Assembly (NCBI GenBank): GCA_016218975.1 | Contig: JACRCO010000069.1 | Location: forward strand, 48,915-112,914 | Direction: 5' to 3' | DNA length: 64,000 nt | From: Deltaproteobacteria bacterium | GTDB lineage: Bacteria; Desulfobacterota; Deferrimicrobia; Deferrimicrobiales; Deferrimicrobiaceae | Part shown: in pieces, positions 25,760 through 33,969 of the stretch | How positions within the stretch are numbered: the first letter of the stretch is position 1 | Layout: each line of letters begins with the position of its first letter | Position numbers and translations under genes: made by a program | Notes under the pieces: model-generated | What the model saw: only the letters and a program-made list of their open reading frames with translations | Database searches by the model: none | Told to the model about the DNA's origin: nothing

Positions 25760-27120
25760 GTCATGGAAGGGCCCCGACGGTGCGCATCCTGACTCTCGGC
25801 TGCGCAAAGAACACGGTGGACAGCGAGGTAATGACCGGACTCCTTGTCGAGGATGGTTGCCGTGTCGTCTCCGGAGGCCGCGCCGACGTGGCCGTCGTAA
25901 ACACCTGCGGGTTCATCCGCGACGCAAAGGAGGAGTCGATCGAGGAAATCCTTTCCCTCGCTCGCGCCAAGGAGAAGGGGCGGATTCGCCGGCTGGTCGT
26001 GGCAGGCTGCATGGCTACGCGTTACCGTAACGACCTGCCGGAACTGCTGCCGGAGGTGGATTTGTTCATCGGCCCAGGCGATCTCCCTGCGCTTCCGGGC
26101 CTGCTCAGGAAACTGATGGATGGAGACGTTCCGCGGACGCGGATCGAAGGGGGCGCGCTTCCCGACGAGTCGTATGCGAGCCGCGTTCCGGCGAATGGCG
26201 GCGCATCGGCCTTCCTGAAGATACTGGAGGGGTGCGGCAACCGCTGCTCGTATTGCACGATCCCGGCGATACGGGGGCCGCTCCGGAGCAGGTCGAAGGA
26301 GTCCGTCATGGCAGAAGCCGGGATGCTGTTGAAAAGGGGAGTGCGCGAGATCAACCTTATAGGGCAGGACATCACATCGTACGGTGCGGACCGCGGCGAG
26401 AAGGGGGCGCTGGCGAAGCTTGTCCGGGATATCTGCCGGTTGCGCCGCGTACGATGGGTGCGTCTCCTTTACCTGTACCCGTCACGTATCGACGACACGC
26501 TTATCGACCTGCTGGCGACGGAGAGCAAGGTCTGCCGGTACCTCGACGTGCCCGTCCAGCATATCGACGCGGGCATCCTTTCCCGTATGGGCAGGACCTA
26601 CGGCCCGGAGGACGCCGCAAGGCTCGTCGCCCGCCTGCGGGAACGCGTGCCGGGCATCTTCCTGAGAACATCCCTGATCGTGGGATTTCCGGGAGAGACC
26701 GCGTCCGCGTTCGAGCGGCTGCTCCGGTTCGTCCACGAGACCCGCTGGGACTATCTTGGCGTTTTTCCGTATTCGCGGGAGGAGGGGACGCCCGCCTTTT
26801 CGATGCCCCGGCAGGTTCCGGAACGGGAAAAGCGGGAGAGGGCGCGCCTCATCCAGGACATGCAGGCGGATCTCCTGGCCGCGGGGAACGCGGCGCGGAA
26901 AGGTATGGAAGTCGAGGTCCTGGTCGAAAAGACTCTTTCCGGGGGGCGTGCCGTCGGCCGCCACCGCGGACAGGCGCCTGAGGTCGACGGAAACGTTCTT
27001 CTATACGGCTACGCAGGAGAGGCGGGAGGGTTTTGCCGGGCTGAAATCACCGGGGCGCGGGAGTGGGACCTGATCGCAAAACCCGTTGACACCGGCGCAT
27101 CTCCGGTTATACTAACGTAA
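25756..27120 (+). CDS. rimO: Ribosomal protein S12 methylthiotransferase RimO
   Basis: RimO is a radical SAM enzyme that methylthiolates an aspartate of ribosomal protein S12, using two Fe-S clusters. The N-terminal MTTase domain opens LTLGCAKNTVDSEVM and has VVNTCGFIRDAKEESIEEI and VAGCMATRY, giving its three cluster cysteines. The radical SAM motif is C160, C164 and C167 within ILEGCGNRCSYCTIP. A C-terminal TRAM domain follows (VLVEKTLSGGRAVGR). The 454-residue length is normal. Translation is coupled to lolA by ATGA. Sequence features favour RimO over MiaB (GCAKNTVDSE signature). Confidence 0.95.
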   Translation: MSHGRAPTVRILTLGCAKNTVDSEVMTGLLVEDGCRVVSGGRADVAVVNTCGFIRDAKEESIEEILSLARAKEKGRIRRLVVAGCMATRYRNDLPELLPEVDLFIGPGDLPALPGLLRKLMDGDVPRTRIEGGALPDESYASRVPANGGASAFLKILEGCGNRCSYCTIPAIRGPLRSRSKESVMAEAGMLLKRGVREINLIGQDITSYGADRGEKGALAKLVRDICRLRRVRWVRLLYLYPSRIDDTLIDLLATESKVCRYLDVPVQHIDAGILSRMGRTYGPEDAARLVARLRERVPGIFLRTSLIVGFPGETASAFERLLRFVHETRWDYLGVFPYSREEGTPAFSMPRQVPEREKRERARLIQDMQADLLAAGNAARKGMEVEVLVEKTLSGGRAVGRHRGQAPEVDGNVLLYGYAGEAGGFCRAEITGAREWDLIAKPVDTGASPVILT

Positions 27121-27205
27121 TTTTTTCGTTGCCATGGATGGCGACGTGCCGCGAAGGCCAGGGAGGGCCGGGAGCGGCCACACCGTTTCTGGGGGGTTGC
27201 GACGC
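27121..27205 (+). repeat. Hairpin-rich spacer with repeat modules, upstream of the DksA-like gene
   Basis: The spacer holds the hairpin CGTTGCCAT-GG-ATGGCGACG (27127-27146). GCCAGGGAGGGC follows at 27157-27168, the reverse complement of GCCCTCCCTGGC found at 40.97 and 50.91 kb, and then GGAGCGGCC. Positions 27131-27153 match 50859-50881 at about 20 of 23 bases. This looks like a short copy of the dispersed element. A T run precedes the hairpin instead of following it, so it is not a normal rho-independent terminator for rimO. Confidence 0.55.
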
Positions 27206-27604
27206 ATGAAATCGCTTAAGGACATGTTATTCCACATGCGCGAGGACCTGGTGCGGGACATCGCGCGGCGGTCCAGGACCACCACCGAGGGAACCACGCC
27301 GGACATCGGCGACATCCTGGATTCGGTGTCGGAAGAGCGGACGCGCGAGCTGGACATGATCCTTACCGACCGGGAGAAGAAAAAGCTTCTGCAGATCGAC
27401 GACGCGATCGACCGGATCGAGGAGGGCACTTACGGACTCTGCGAAGAGTGCGGCGTGAAGATTCCCAAGGGCCGCCTGAAGGTCATGCTCTTCGCCAAGT
27501 ACTGCGTGGAGTGCCAGGAAAAGCTCGAGCGGGAAGAAAAGTACATGCGGGATGAAATGGATGAAGGGTTGAAGAAAGCGCCGGCTGGAGAAGTCGAGGA
27601 ATAA
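27206..27604 (+). CDS. DksA/TraR-family zinc-finger protein
   Basis: A 132-residue protein starting MKSLKDMLFHMREDLVRDI: a coiled-coil hairpin (about residues 1-75) and a C4 zinc finger, CEECG and CVECQ, separated by the usual 17-residue spacer. EEGTYGLCEECG and AKYCVECQEKLE are the family signature. Members bind RNA polymerase in the secondary channel, and DksA proper acts with ppGpp. Whether this one is the main DksA or a paralogue cannot be told. A longer in-frame start at 27134 would translate the upstream repeat spacer, so the ATG at 27206 is preferred. Confidence 0.87.
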   Translation: MKSLKDMLFHMREDLVRDIARRSRTTTEGTTPDIGDILDSVSEERTRELDMILTDREKKKLLQIDDAIDRIEEGTYGLCEECGVKIPKGRLKVMLFAKYCVECQEKLEREEKYMRDEMDEGLKKAPAGEVEE

Positions 27605-27619
27605 CGGCGGCCCGAAGGT

Positions 27620-28618
27620 TTATTCCGCGGATTTATCCCTCCTGTAGGAAGCCACACCCCTGTTGTGCTCCTGCAATGTCTTCGAAAACCTGTGGGAGCC
27701 GTCGTTGCGCGAAACGAAGTACAGGTATTCCGCGTCGGCGGGGAAAAGCGCCGCCCGGATGGCGGAAATTCCCGGGTTGGCGATAGGCCCGGGGGGAAGG
27801 CCCCGGTTCAGGTAGGAATTGTACGGCGACGGGGTTTGAAGGTCCTTTTTCGTGAGTTCGTCGCCGAACCGTTTCAACCCGTAGATCACCGTTGGATCCA
27901 TCTGAAGGGGCATTCCACGCGCCATGCGGTTCCGTATCACCGCGGACACCAGGGGTTTTTCCGATTCGACGCCCGTTTCCTTTTCGATGATCGAGGCGAT
28001 CGTAACGATTTCGAGCAGGGAGAATCCCATGTCCCGCGCCCGTCCTTCCCACTCCGCCGGAAGCCTTCTGCGGAACAGCTTCACCATAGATTCGAGGATA
28101 TCCTCGGCGGTCATCGACTTGTCGAGCTGATATGTATCCGGGAAGAGAAACCCTTCCGCGGTCGCACCGGGAATCCCAAGCCGGCGCAGGACCGCGCGGG
28201 ATGATGCGATCTCGATGAATTTGACCGTTTCGGCGAGCTCCTGCCCGCCCAGGATCTCCGCGATATCGTAGATGTTCGACCCCTCGGGGATCGTCACCTC
28301 GTAGCGGTTTATCTCCCCGCGATACAGCTTCCGCCAGACTTCGAATACATTCGGCGGTTCCTCGAAAGAGTATTCGCCGAATTTGATTTTCCTGCCTGTC
28401 CCTGTCGCCGTAACGAGCAAACGGAAAACGAGGGGATGCTGAAGGATGCCCTTCTCCGAAAGGAGACGCGCTATTTCGGCGGAAGAACTTCCGCGTGGAA
28501 CCAGCGCCTCGGGCGAATGCCAATTCTTCGAAGGGGGGGTGTCCATCAAGAGGAATGCGAAGACGGTGACGGCCGCCATTACAGGTACGAGGAAGAGCTT
28601 CAGGCGCTGCGAAACCAC
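27620..28618 (-). CDS. mltG: Endolytic transglycosylase MltG (YceG-like)
   Basis: MltG cleaves nascent glycan strands at the inner membrane and helps set glycan length. The 332-residue protein has an N-terminal membrane anchor (LFLVPVMAAVTVFAFLL), a LysM-like subdomain, and the catalytic domain with AEGFLFPDTYQLDKS, the catalytic Glu in ASIIEKETGVESE, RMARGMPLQMDPTVIYG, and the closing SPYNSYLNRGLPPGPIANPG. Start is GTG at 28616-28618, 6 bases after the ruvX stop, so the two form an operon. The end converges on the DksA-like gene. Confidence 0.94.
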   Translation of the reverse strand: MVSQRLKLFLVPVMAAVTVFAFLLMDTPPSKNWHSPEALVPRGSSSAEIARLLSEKGILQHPLVFRLLVTATGTGRKIKFGEYSFEEPPNVFEVWRKLYRGEINRYEVTIPEGSNIYDIAEILGGQELAETVKFIEIASSRAVLRRLGIPGATAEGFLFPDTYQLDKSMTAEDILESMVKLFRRRLPAEWEGRARDMGFSLLEIVTIASIIEKETGVESEKPLVSAVIRNRMARGMPLQMDPTVIYGLKRFGDELTKKDLQTPSPYNSYLNRGLPPGPIANPGISAIRAALFPADAEYLYFVSRNDGSHRFSKTLQEHNRGVASYRRDKSAE

Positions 28619-28624
28619 AGGGGC

Positions 28625-29056
28625 CTATTTCCGGTTCCGGGCGTCCAGCGCGGATTGCAGAAGCAGCGCGGCGGCGAGGCTGTCGCGGACCTCTTTCCTC
28701 TTTTCCCTGCGCACTCCGGCGTCTATCAGGTAACGCTCCGCCTGGACCGTCGTCAGGCGCTCGTCCCACGGCACCACCGGAACGCCGAGGCGCTCCCGCA
28801 CCTTCTCCCCGAACGACCTGGCCCGGGCCGCCTGGGTCCCTTCCGTGCCGTCGGCGTGCATCGGCAGGCCGATCACGACGGTCTCGACGCCGTATTCCGC
28901 CGCCGTCTTCGCTATGGCTTCGATGTCCTTCCGGTCCCCTTCCCTGCGAATCGCCGGGAGCTGCAGAGCGATTATGCCGAGCGGATCGGAAACGGCCACG
29001 CCGATGCGGCGGCTGCCGAAGTCGAGCGCAAGTACCTTTCCGCGGATCGTCTCCAT
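28625..29056 (-). CDS. ruvX: RuvX/YqgF Holliday junction resolvase-like protein
   Basis: YqgF-family RNase H-fold nuclease, implicated in pre-16S rRNA processing and earlier proposed as a Holliday junction resolvase. The 143-residue protein has the first catalytic Asp in VLALDFGSRRIGVAVSDP, the central VIGLPMHADGTEG, VPWDERLTTVQAERYL, and the C-terminal Asp in VRDSLAAALLLQSAL. Length is typical. It lies immediately upstream of mltG, a frequent pairing in bacteria. Confidence 0.93.
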   Translation of the reverse strand: METIRGKVLALDFGSRRIGVAVSDPLGIIALQLPAIRREGDRKDIEAIAKTAAEYGVETVVIGLPMHADGTEGTQAARARSFGEKVRERLGVPVVPWDERLTTVQAERYLIDAGVRREKRKEVRDSLAAALLLQSALDARNRK

Positions 29057-29345
29057 ACGATAATCTCCTCCGGAGAGTGTACGTTCGCCCGCCTCGAACC
29101 GTCAACCATCGGACCGGTCCCGAGGGATGCGTTTCGGAATAGACCGGGCAACGAGAGGGTCGATGCGCCGGTCCTGCGAGGCACCCTACTGAAGCGTACC
29201 CGCCGAGTACGGTGAAGGAGGGTAACGAAGCAGGAACGGATGCAGCGGCCCTCGAATGCCGGTATCTGAGGAAATGTATCCCTTGGGACCGGCGATTGAC
29301 GAACCCGCCACCCTCCGGTATGACTATACGAATTGCGGAGGGAGG
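29057..29345 (+). promoter_or_regulatory. Divergent intergenic region with a promoter for the P1-type peptidase
   Basis: No gene is seen in this 289-base space. A promoter match for the rightward gene is TTGACG (29296-29301), 17-base spacer, TATGAC (29319-29324), leaving a leader of about 15 bases with GGAGGGAGG before the ATG. Upstream there is some dyad symmetry (GGACCGGTCC near 29113, and CCTCG/CGAGG arms around it), but I could not match it to a known riboswitch. Confidence 0.5.
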
Positions 29346-30329
29346 ATGCCGGGAGCGATCACCGACGTGGCCGGAATCCTGCTGGGACACGCGCACGATG
29401 CGAGGCGCGGCTCCGGGGTGACGGTATTGAGGTTTCCGGGCGGAGCCGCCGGGGCGGCGGACATCCGGGGGGAGGCCGCCGGGACCCGCCAGATGGATTC
29501 CCTGCTGCGTTCCCACCCGGCGTCGCGGATGCACGCGCTGGTTTTCGCGGGAGGGAGCGCCTTCGGGCTCGATGCGGCATCGGGCGTCATGCGTTTCCTG
29601 GAGGAAGCCGGAGAGGGATTTCCGACCCCTGCGGGTGTGGTTCCCATCGTCCCTACCGCCGTGATATTCGACCTCGGGTTCGGCGATCCCTCATTCCGGC
29701 CAACCCCGGAGATGGGATACACGGCGGCTTCCGCGGCGGCGGCGTCGCCGCCGGAACGAGGCTCGGTCGGAGCGGGCGCGGGCGCGACGGTGGGGAAAAT
29801 CCTGGGCATAGGCCGCGCGATGAAGGGCGGGTTCGGCACGGCCTGCGAGGAGGGCGGCGGCGTGCGCGTGGGGGCATGCGCGGTCGTGAACGCTTTCGGG
29901 GACGTGGTGGACCCGGACACCGGGGAATGGATAGCCGGCGCAAGGAGCGAAGACGGGCTGGGTCCCGCCGGGACCGAGCGGATGTTCCGGGCGGGATTCC
30001 GCAGGGAGCCTTTCGCGCCCGGGAACACGACGCTCGGGGTCGTCGCCACGGCGGACCGATTCTCAAGGGACGAGCTCGCGGCAATCGCCCGGATGGCGCA
30101 GGGCGCCTTGATGCGCGCCATTCGCCCGATCCACACTCCCATGGACGGGGATCTGGTCGTGGCCCTTTCCACCGGGCATTCCGGCCGGAATGGAAACGTG
30201 ATGCAGGCCGCCGTCCTCGGTGCGCGCGCGCTGGAGAGGGCGATCGTCGACGGCGTGCTGAGCGCAAGCGGCACGCCTGACATCCCTTCGGCCAATGAAT
30301 TGCGGGAAAAGGGGGGAAGGCGTGATTGA
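29346..30329 (+). CDS. P1-family (S58/DmpA-like) Ntn peptidase
   Basis: Self-processing N-terminal-nucleophile hydrolase of the DmpA/beta-aminopeptidase family, cutting N-terminal residues from small peptides. The ATG at 29346 has an ideal site (GGAGGGAGG) and gives 327 residues opening MPGAITDVAGILLGHAHD. Family motifs include FAGGSAFGLDAASGVMR, VGAGAGATVGKILG and the predicted autocleavage site PGNTTLGVVAT, where Thr rather than the Ser of DmpA would be the nucleophile. Near the C-terminus HTPMDGDLVVALSTG is typical. An earlier in-frame ATG at 29256 overlaps the promoter and is rejected. The physiological substrate is unknown. Confidence 0.87.
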   Translation: MPGAITDVAGILLGHAHDARRGSGVTVLRFPGGAAGAADIRGEAAGTRQMDSLLRSHPASRMHALVFAGGSAFGLDAASGVMRFLEEAGEGFPTPAGVVPIVPTAVIFDLGFGDPSFRPTPEMGYTAASAAAASPPERGSVGAGAGATVGKILGIGRAMKGGFGTACEEGGGVRVGACAVVNAFGDVVDPDTGEWIAGARSEDGLGPAGTERMFRAGFRREPFAPGNTTLGVVATADRFSRDELAAIARMAQGALMRAIRPIHTPMDGDLVVALSTGHSGRNGNVMQAAVLGARALERAIVDGVLSASGTPDIPSANELREKGGRRD

Positions 30330-30909
30330 CCGGATCGAGGAAACCCTTCGTAAAATGGCTCAATCGGACCCTTCGCAGCCCGTCAGGGAGGCCGCATCCT
30401 CCTCCCTGGACCGGCTCAGGGCGAAACGCTCGGTGGATTCCTGCCTGCAGGTTCTCCGGACCGGCGCCCTGGCGGAACGGATGCGGATAGTCCACTCCGC
30501 CGAGGACATCGGCGGAAGGGAAGGGGTGACGCTCCTCCTGGCGGCCCTTTCCGATACGGAGGCCGAAGTGCGGGGCGCCGCAGCCCGCGCGCTCGCTTTT
30601 TCTCCCACGGTACCGGTACTCAAGGCCCTTGCGGATAGGCTTCAGAAGGAACAGGGGGTCGTGCTGGGAAACATTCTGGAGACGCTCGGGAAATCCCGCC
30701 GGAAGGAGCTGGCGCCCGTCATCGGGAGATACCTGGCCCATCCCGATCCGTTCGTATGCGGCAAGGCGGTGCAGGCGTACGCGCTTCTGGCGGAAAAGGA
30801 GGATTGGGAGAAGATCCTTCTCCTCACGGGCTCGGAGAACGAAACGGTGCGGGCCGCCGCTGCGGCCGCACTGTCGGAATGGAGCGCGGCGGATAGCCCG
30901 GGCGCCTGA
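30322..30909 (+). CDS. HEAT-repeat protein (cytoplasmic)
   Basis: A 195-residue alpha-solenoid without signal peptide. Repeat units such as PVREAASSSLDRLRAK, EVRGAAARALAF and TVRAAAAAALSEW are typical HEAT/PBS-lyase helices. The GTG at 30322 sits after GGGGGGAAGG and overlaps the peptidase stop, so the two are coupled. It also resembles segments of the 531-residue HEAT protein nearby (32333-33928). It likely serves as an interaction scaffold; no enzymatic motif is seen. Confidence 0.75.
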   Translation: MIDRIEETLRKMAQSDPSQPVREAASSSLDRLRAKRSVDSCLQVLRTGALAERMRIVHSAEDIGGREGVTLLLAALSDTEAEVRGAAARALAFSPTVPVLKALADRLQKEQGVVLGNILETLGKSRRKELAPVIGRYLAHPDPFVCGKAVQAYALLAEKEDWEKILLLTGSENETVRAAAAAALSEWSAADSPGA

Positions 30910-30928
30910 CCAAGGTGAGAAATGCGGA

Positions 30929-32320
30929 TTAAGCAGGAGTCAGCGTTATGGCGAGGGCTCCGGCGGCCGCTGCGGAGTACAGGTTGGGGTTTACCGTTCC
31001 CACGATCGATCGCCGCGGGCCACCGGCCGTTCCTTCCGGGTATCCAAGGTCCACCTGCTCCGGGTCGGGAAGCGCTCGGCCGTCCGGATCGAGCAGCAAC
31101 AGGATCTTCGGCGGATCCTCGCCGCCTTCCCCCTGCCCGACGACCAGTCCGATCTCCATGGTGTTCAGCCTGACCATCGTACCGATGGGGTAGATTCCCA
31201 TCGTCTTCGCGAACGCCTCCACTATGAATGGGTCCAGCGATTTCCCCGCGAGTTTCATCATGATCTCCAGCGACTGGGCGGGGTAGCGCGCCTTCTGGTA
31301 AGACCGCATCGTCGTCAGGGCGTCATAGCAGTCGGCGACGGGGATGATATTGGAGTGCGCGTGCGTTTTATAGCCCGGTTCCGGAGGCGGATATCCGCTT
31401 CGGTCGAACCGCATGTGGTGTTCGAGGACGAGGTAGGCCGAATCGGGGCGTATGTTCGACATCTTTCCCAGCAGCGTGAACCCTTCCCGGGGATGTTTCT
31501 TTATCTCCTCGAACTCCTCCACGGTAAGCGTGCTGGGCTTCCGGATGAGATCGAGGGCGAGCTGCGTTTTTCCGATGTCGTGGAGGAGTCCCGCGACGCC
31601 CACGTCGATCTTTTCCTGCGACGGGAGGCGAACCACGTCGGCCAGCGCGAGGGAAATGACGGCGACGTTGACCGAATGGTTGTAGGTGTACTCGTCGTAG
31701 TTCTTGATGAGCGTGAGCGCCAGCATCGCGTCCCGGTTCCGCGCGAGCATGCTGCTGATATCCCGGGTGACGCGCTCCGATTCCGCACCCGACGGGACCC
31801 GCCCCAGCCGCACGTCCCGCATGACCGAGGACACGACCGAAACCGCGTTGGTGTAGATCTCGTTGGCGATCTCCCTGTCGTCCTTGTCGCTTTCATCGAC
31901 CGGTTTGAACCTGACGTGCTCGACCCCCGCCTGCGTCAGGAGATTCTGTAGTTCACCCGCTGAAAGCCCCACCTCCTTCAAATCGTTCAGGAAACGGACG
32001 AAGTTCTCCAGGTCCTCCTGCGTCAGCTCCTTCTCGAATATGATCGCCGGGGCTCCGATCCGCGTGAGCTTCGCCACGAAGGACTCGAGAGGAGACGTCA
32101 GGTTGAAGATCGGAACACCCTCGAACACCAGGGTGCCGTCCGAGATGGCCAGCGCCAGTTCGGAGCGTTCGGCGAAAAATACGCGCAGTTCCTTGAAGAC
32201 CTTCTCCACCGGTGTTCGCACAAGCGGGTGCGAAGCCGGATAAAGCTTCCGGTTCTTAAGGGACGTTCCGAGCGACCTGATGAGGCCGGCGATCAACTGT
32301 TCCTGGTCGCGCCGTTCCAT
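30929..32320 (-). CDS. HD-GYP-related protein with a novel N-terminal domain
   Basis: A 463-residue protein. Residues 1-140 form a domain containing NRKLYPASHPLVRTPVEK and AISDGTLVFEGVPIF; a similar domain opens the next gene. Residues about 200-400 are an HD-GYP domain, a family that hydrolyses cyclic di-GMP: H215 in YNHSVNVA, H247-D248 in LLHDIGKT, H276 in KKHP, H301-H302 and GYP at 309-311, D330. The usual HHExxDGxGYP reads HHMRFDRSGYP, so Glu and one Gly are changed and activity may be altered. It is the second gene after the HEAT protein, 12 bases downstream. Confidence 0.82.
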   Translation of the reverse strand: MERRDQEQLIAGLIRSLGTSLKNRKLYPASHPLVRTPVEKVFKELRVFFAERSELALAISDGTLVFEGVPIFNLTSPLESFVAKLTRIGAPAIIFEKELTQEDLENFVRFLNDLKEVGLSAGELQNLLTQAGVEHVRFKPVDESDKDDREIANEIYTNAVSVVSSVMRDVRLGRVPSGAESERVTRDISSMLARNRDAMLALTLIKNYDEYTYNHSVNVAVISLALADVVRLPSQEKIDVGVAGLLHDIGKTQLALDLIRKPSTLTVEEFEEIKKHPREGFTLLGKMSNIRPDSAYLVLEHHMRFDRSGYPPPEPGYKTHAHSNIIPVADCYDALTTMRSYQKARYPAQSLEIMMKLAGKSLDPFIVEAFAKTMGIYPIGTMVRLNTMEIGLVVGQGEGGEDPPKILLLLDPDGRALPDPEQVDLGYPEGTAGGPRRSIVGTVNPNLYSAAAAGALAITLTPA

Positions 32321-32332
32321 GGGACGTTTCCG

Positions 32333-33928
32333 CTACCCTTTCCTGACGAGACGTTCCGCTTCCATCCGGAGATACGGCTCGGGGGAGCGCAAGGCGTTCT
32401 GTAGCGCTTCGCTCGCCCGGCCCCCGCTTATTTTTGAGATGCTCTTCAAGGCGTGGATTTTCATGATCCGGAATTTTTGCGTCTCCCAGACCGCCTTGGT
32501 CCGAAGGATCTCCTCAAGCGCCGTGACAGCCTCGTCGGTCCCGATCGCCCGCAGCGAATCGATCGCTTCATGGGCCAGCCGGTAGGCGGGATAAAGGAAC
32601 CTGCGGTGCACGACGCGCCGGTATAGAACCAGGACGGCTTCCGGTTCCTTCTTCGACGCCATCGCACCGGTGGCCGTGAGAGCGACGGTTTCCTCCGGGA
32701 AGAAGCACAGGTCTCCGAGCGAGTTGACCGAGGATGGGTGCGGAAGCTTCGACAGCGCCTTGATCGCCTCCTTTTTCACCCGGAGGTCCGGGTGGGTGAG
32801 GACTGTGGCGACGTGGGGCGCGAGGTCGGGCAGACCGAGGCTTCCGAGGATCGTCACCATGTTGCGGACCATGAACCACCTGGCGTCGCCCAGGTTCTCG
32901 AGGATGGCGGGAACCGCGGGCCTGCCGATCCGCGCGATGATTTCCACGATCGATTTCCGGATCAGGAGGTCCTCTTCATCCGCGAGCGTCCGCAGCAGAG
33001 GCTTGACTGCCCGATCGTCGAAGGCCGCGAGGATCGTTTCCACCTCCTTGTTCCCCCTGCCGCCCTTCTCGCGGAGGAGATAGACATAGTGGGAAATCAA
33101 CTCCTCCGAGGCCATCTCCTTTATCCCGAGGCGGGCCAGCTTGGCTATCTCCTCGTTCTGCATGGGAGGGCGGTCGATGTGGTTGGCGAAGATCTTCAGC
33201 GCCCGGGTGGCGTATTCGATCTTCCGGTCCATCCGCTCGTAGTAGAGAGCCCTCGAAATGGCGATGAGATAGTCGCGGTATTCCGCGGGGTCCGTTTCCT
33301 TTTCGATCAACGTAAGGAGGTCGTCCAGCGTCAATTCCTCCGGAAGGATGTTCTGAAGGGCGGACGACTGGTCGTCTTCGTCCAGCGGCGCTTCTCCTTC
33401 GGCCGGGACCTCCTCCTTTTCCTTCTTGAGCATTTCCGTCAGCCCCTCGTAATCCACCCGGTTCACCCAGATCCGCGATATCTTTTCCCGCAGCAGCACC
33501 CGCTCCATGCCGCCCTCGTCCTGGATACGGTCGATGTCGCGCCCGAGGATCTTCAGGAAAGCCACGATCTCCGCCGGTTTCAGATCGGGCAGGAAGATGA
33601 CCTTGCTTGCCCTGCGGAAGTACAGCTCGCGGTTCAGGTCCGTGACCGATTTGTTCGTTGCGGGGAGCGGCGTGTCGTTGAACAGGAGGGCGTTCTTGGT
33701 GACGTCGATCTCGAGGCCCGCCTCCGGCAGAGGTATCTCTTCGAAAAGGGAGATGATCCTGGAAACGGCCTGGATCAACGCCGGATGGCCGTCGGGGTAG
33801 AATGAAACGCTCTTCATCCCCTTGGAAAGCTCGGTGACGGCCCGGGTTATTTTCGGTACAAAATCGGCGTCAAGCTCGGGCATCGGCGTTCGGGTCTCCG
33901 CGCGGACCGGAAAAGACGTTTTATTCAT
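32333..33928 (-). CDS. HEAT-repeat protein sharing its N-terminal domain with the HD-GYP protein
   Basis: A 531-residue cytoplasmic protein. Residues about 25-165 resemble the N-terminus of the adjacent HD-GYP protein (SVSFYPDGHPALIQAVSRI, DVTKNALLFNDTPLP, DLKPAEIVAFLKILGRDID). A charged linker follows, then several HEAT repeats (VKPLLRTLADEEDLLIRKSI, LKSISKISGGRASEALQNAL). No signal peptide is visible. It is the first gene of a two-gene operon with the HD-GYP protein, which suggests that the pair work together, perhaps as a signalling module with a scaffold. The N-terminal domain is not one I can name. Confidence 0.75.
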   Translation of the reverse strand: MNKTSFPVRAETRTPMPELDADFVPKITRAVTELSKGMKSVSFYPDGHPALIQAVSRIISLFEEIPLPEAGLEIDVTKNALLFNDTPLPATNKSVTDLNRELYFRRASKVIFLPDLKPAEIVAFLKILGRDIDRIQDEGGMERVLLREKISRIWVNRVDYEGLTEMLKKEKEEVPAEGEAPLDEDDQSSALQNILPEELTLDDLLTLIEKETDPAEYRDYLIAISRALYYERMDRKIEYATRALKIFANHIDRPPMQNEEIAKLARLGIKEMASEELISHYVYLLREKGGRGNKEVETILAAFDDRAVKPLLRTLADEEDLLIRKSIVEIIARIGRPAVPAILENLGDARWFMVRNMVTILGSLGLPDLAPHVATVLTHPDLRVKKEAIKALSKLPHPSSVNSLGDLCFFPEETVALTATGAMASKKEPEAVLVLYRRVVHRRFLYPAYRLAHEAIDSLRAIGTDEAVTALEEILRTKAVWETQKFRIMKIHALKSISKISGGRASEALQNALRSPEPYLRMEAERLVRKG

Positions 33929-33969
33929 TCCGCGGTCCTATATATGCATGTAAAATTGATAACCTACTT

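Noticed and set aside
27121..27146. Rho-independent terminator of rimO
   Set aside because: A hairpin is present, but the T run comes before it, not after, on the plus strand.
29057..29295. Possible riboswitch upstream of the P1-type peptidase
   Set aside because: Some dyad symmetry is present, but no known riboswitch core motif could be matched, and the likely promoter lies downstream of it.
27633..29534. 633-residue open frame on the minus strand
   Set aside because: Overlaps mltG and ruvX in another frame and crosses the intergenic region and the peptidase start; no family motif.
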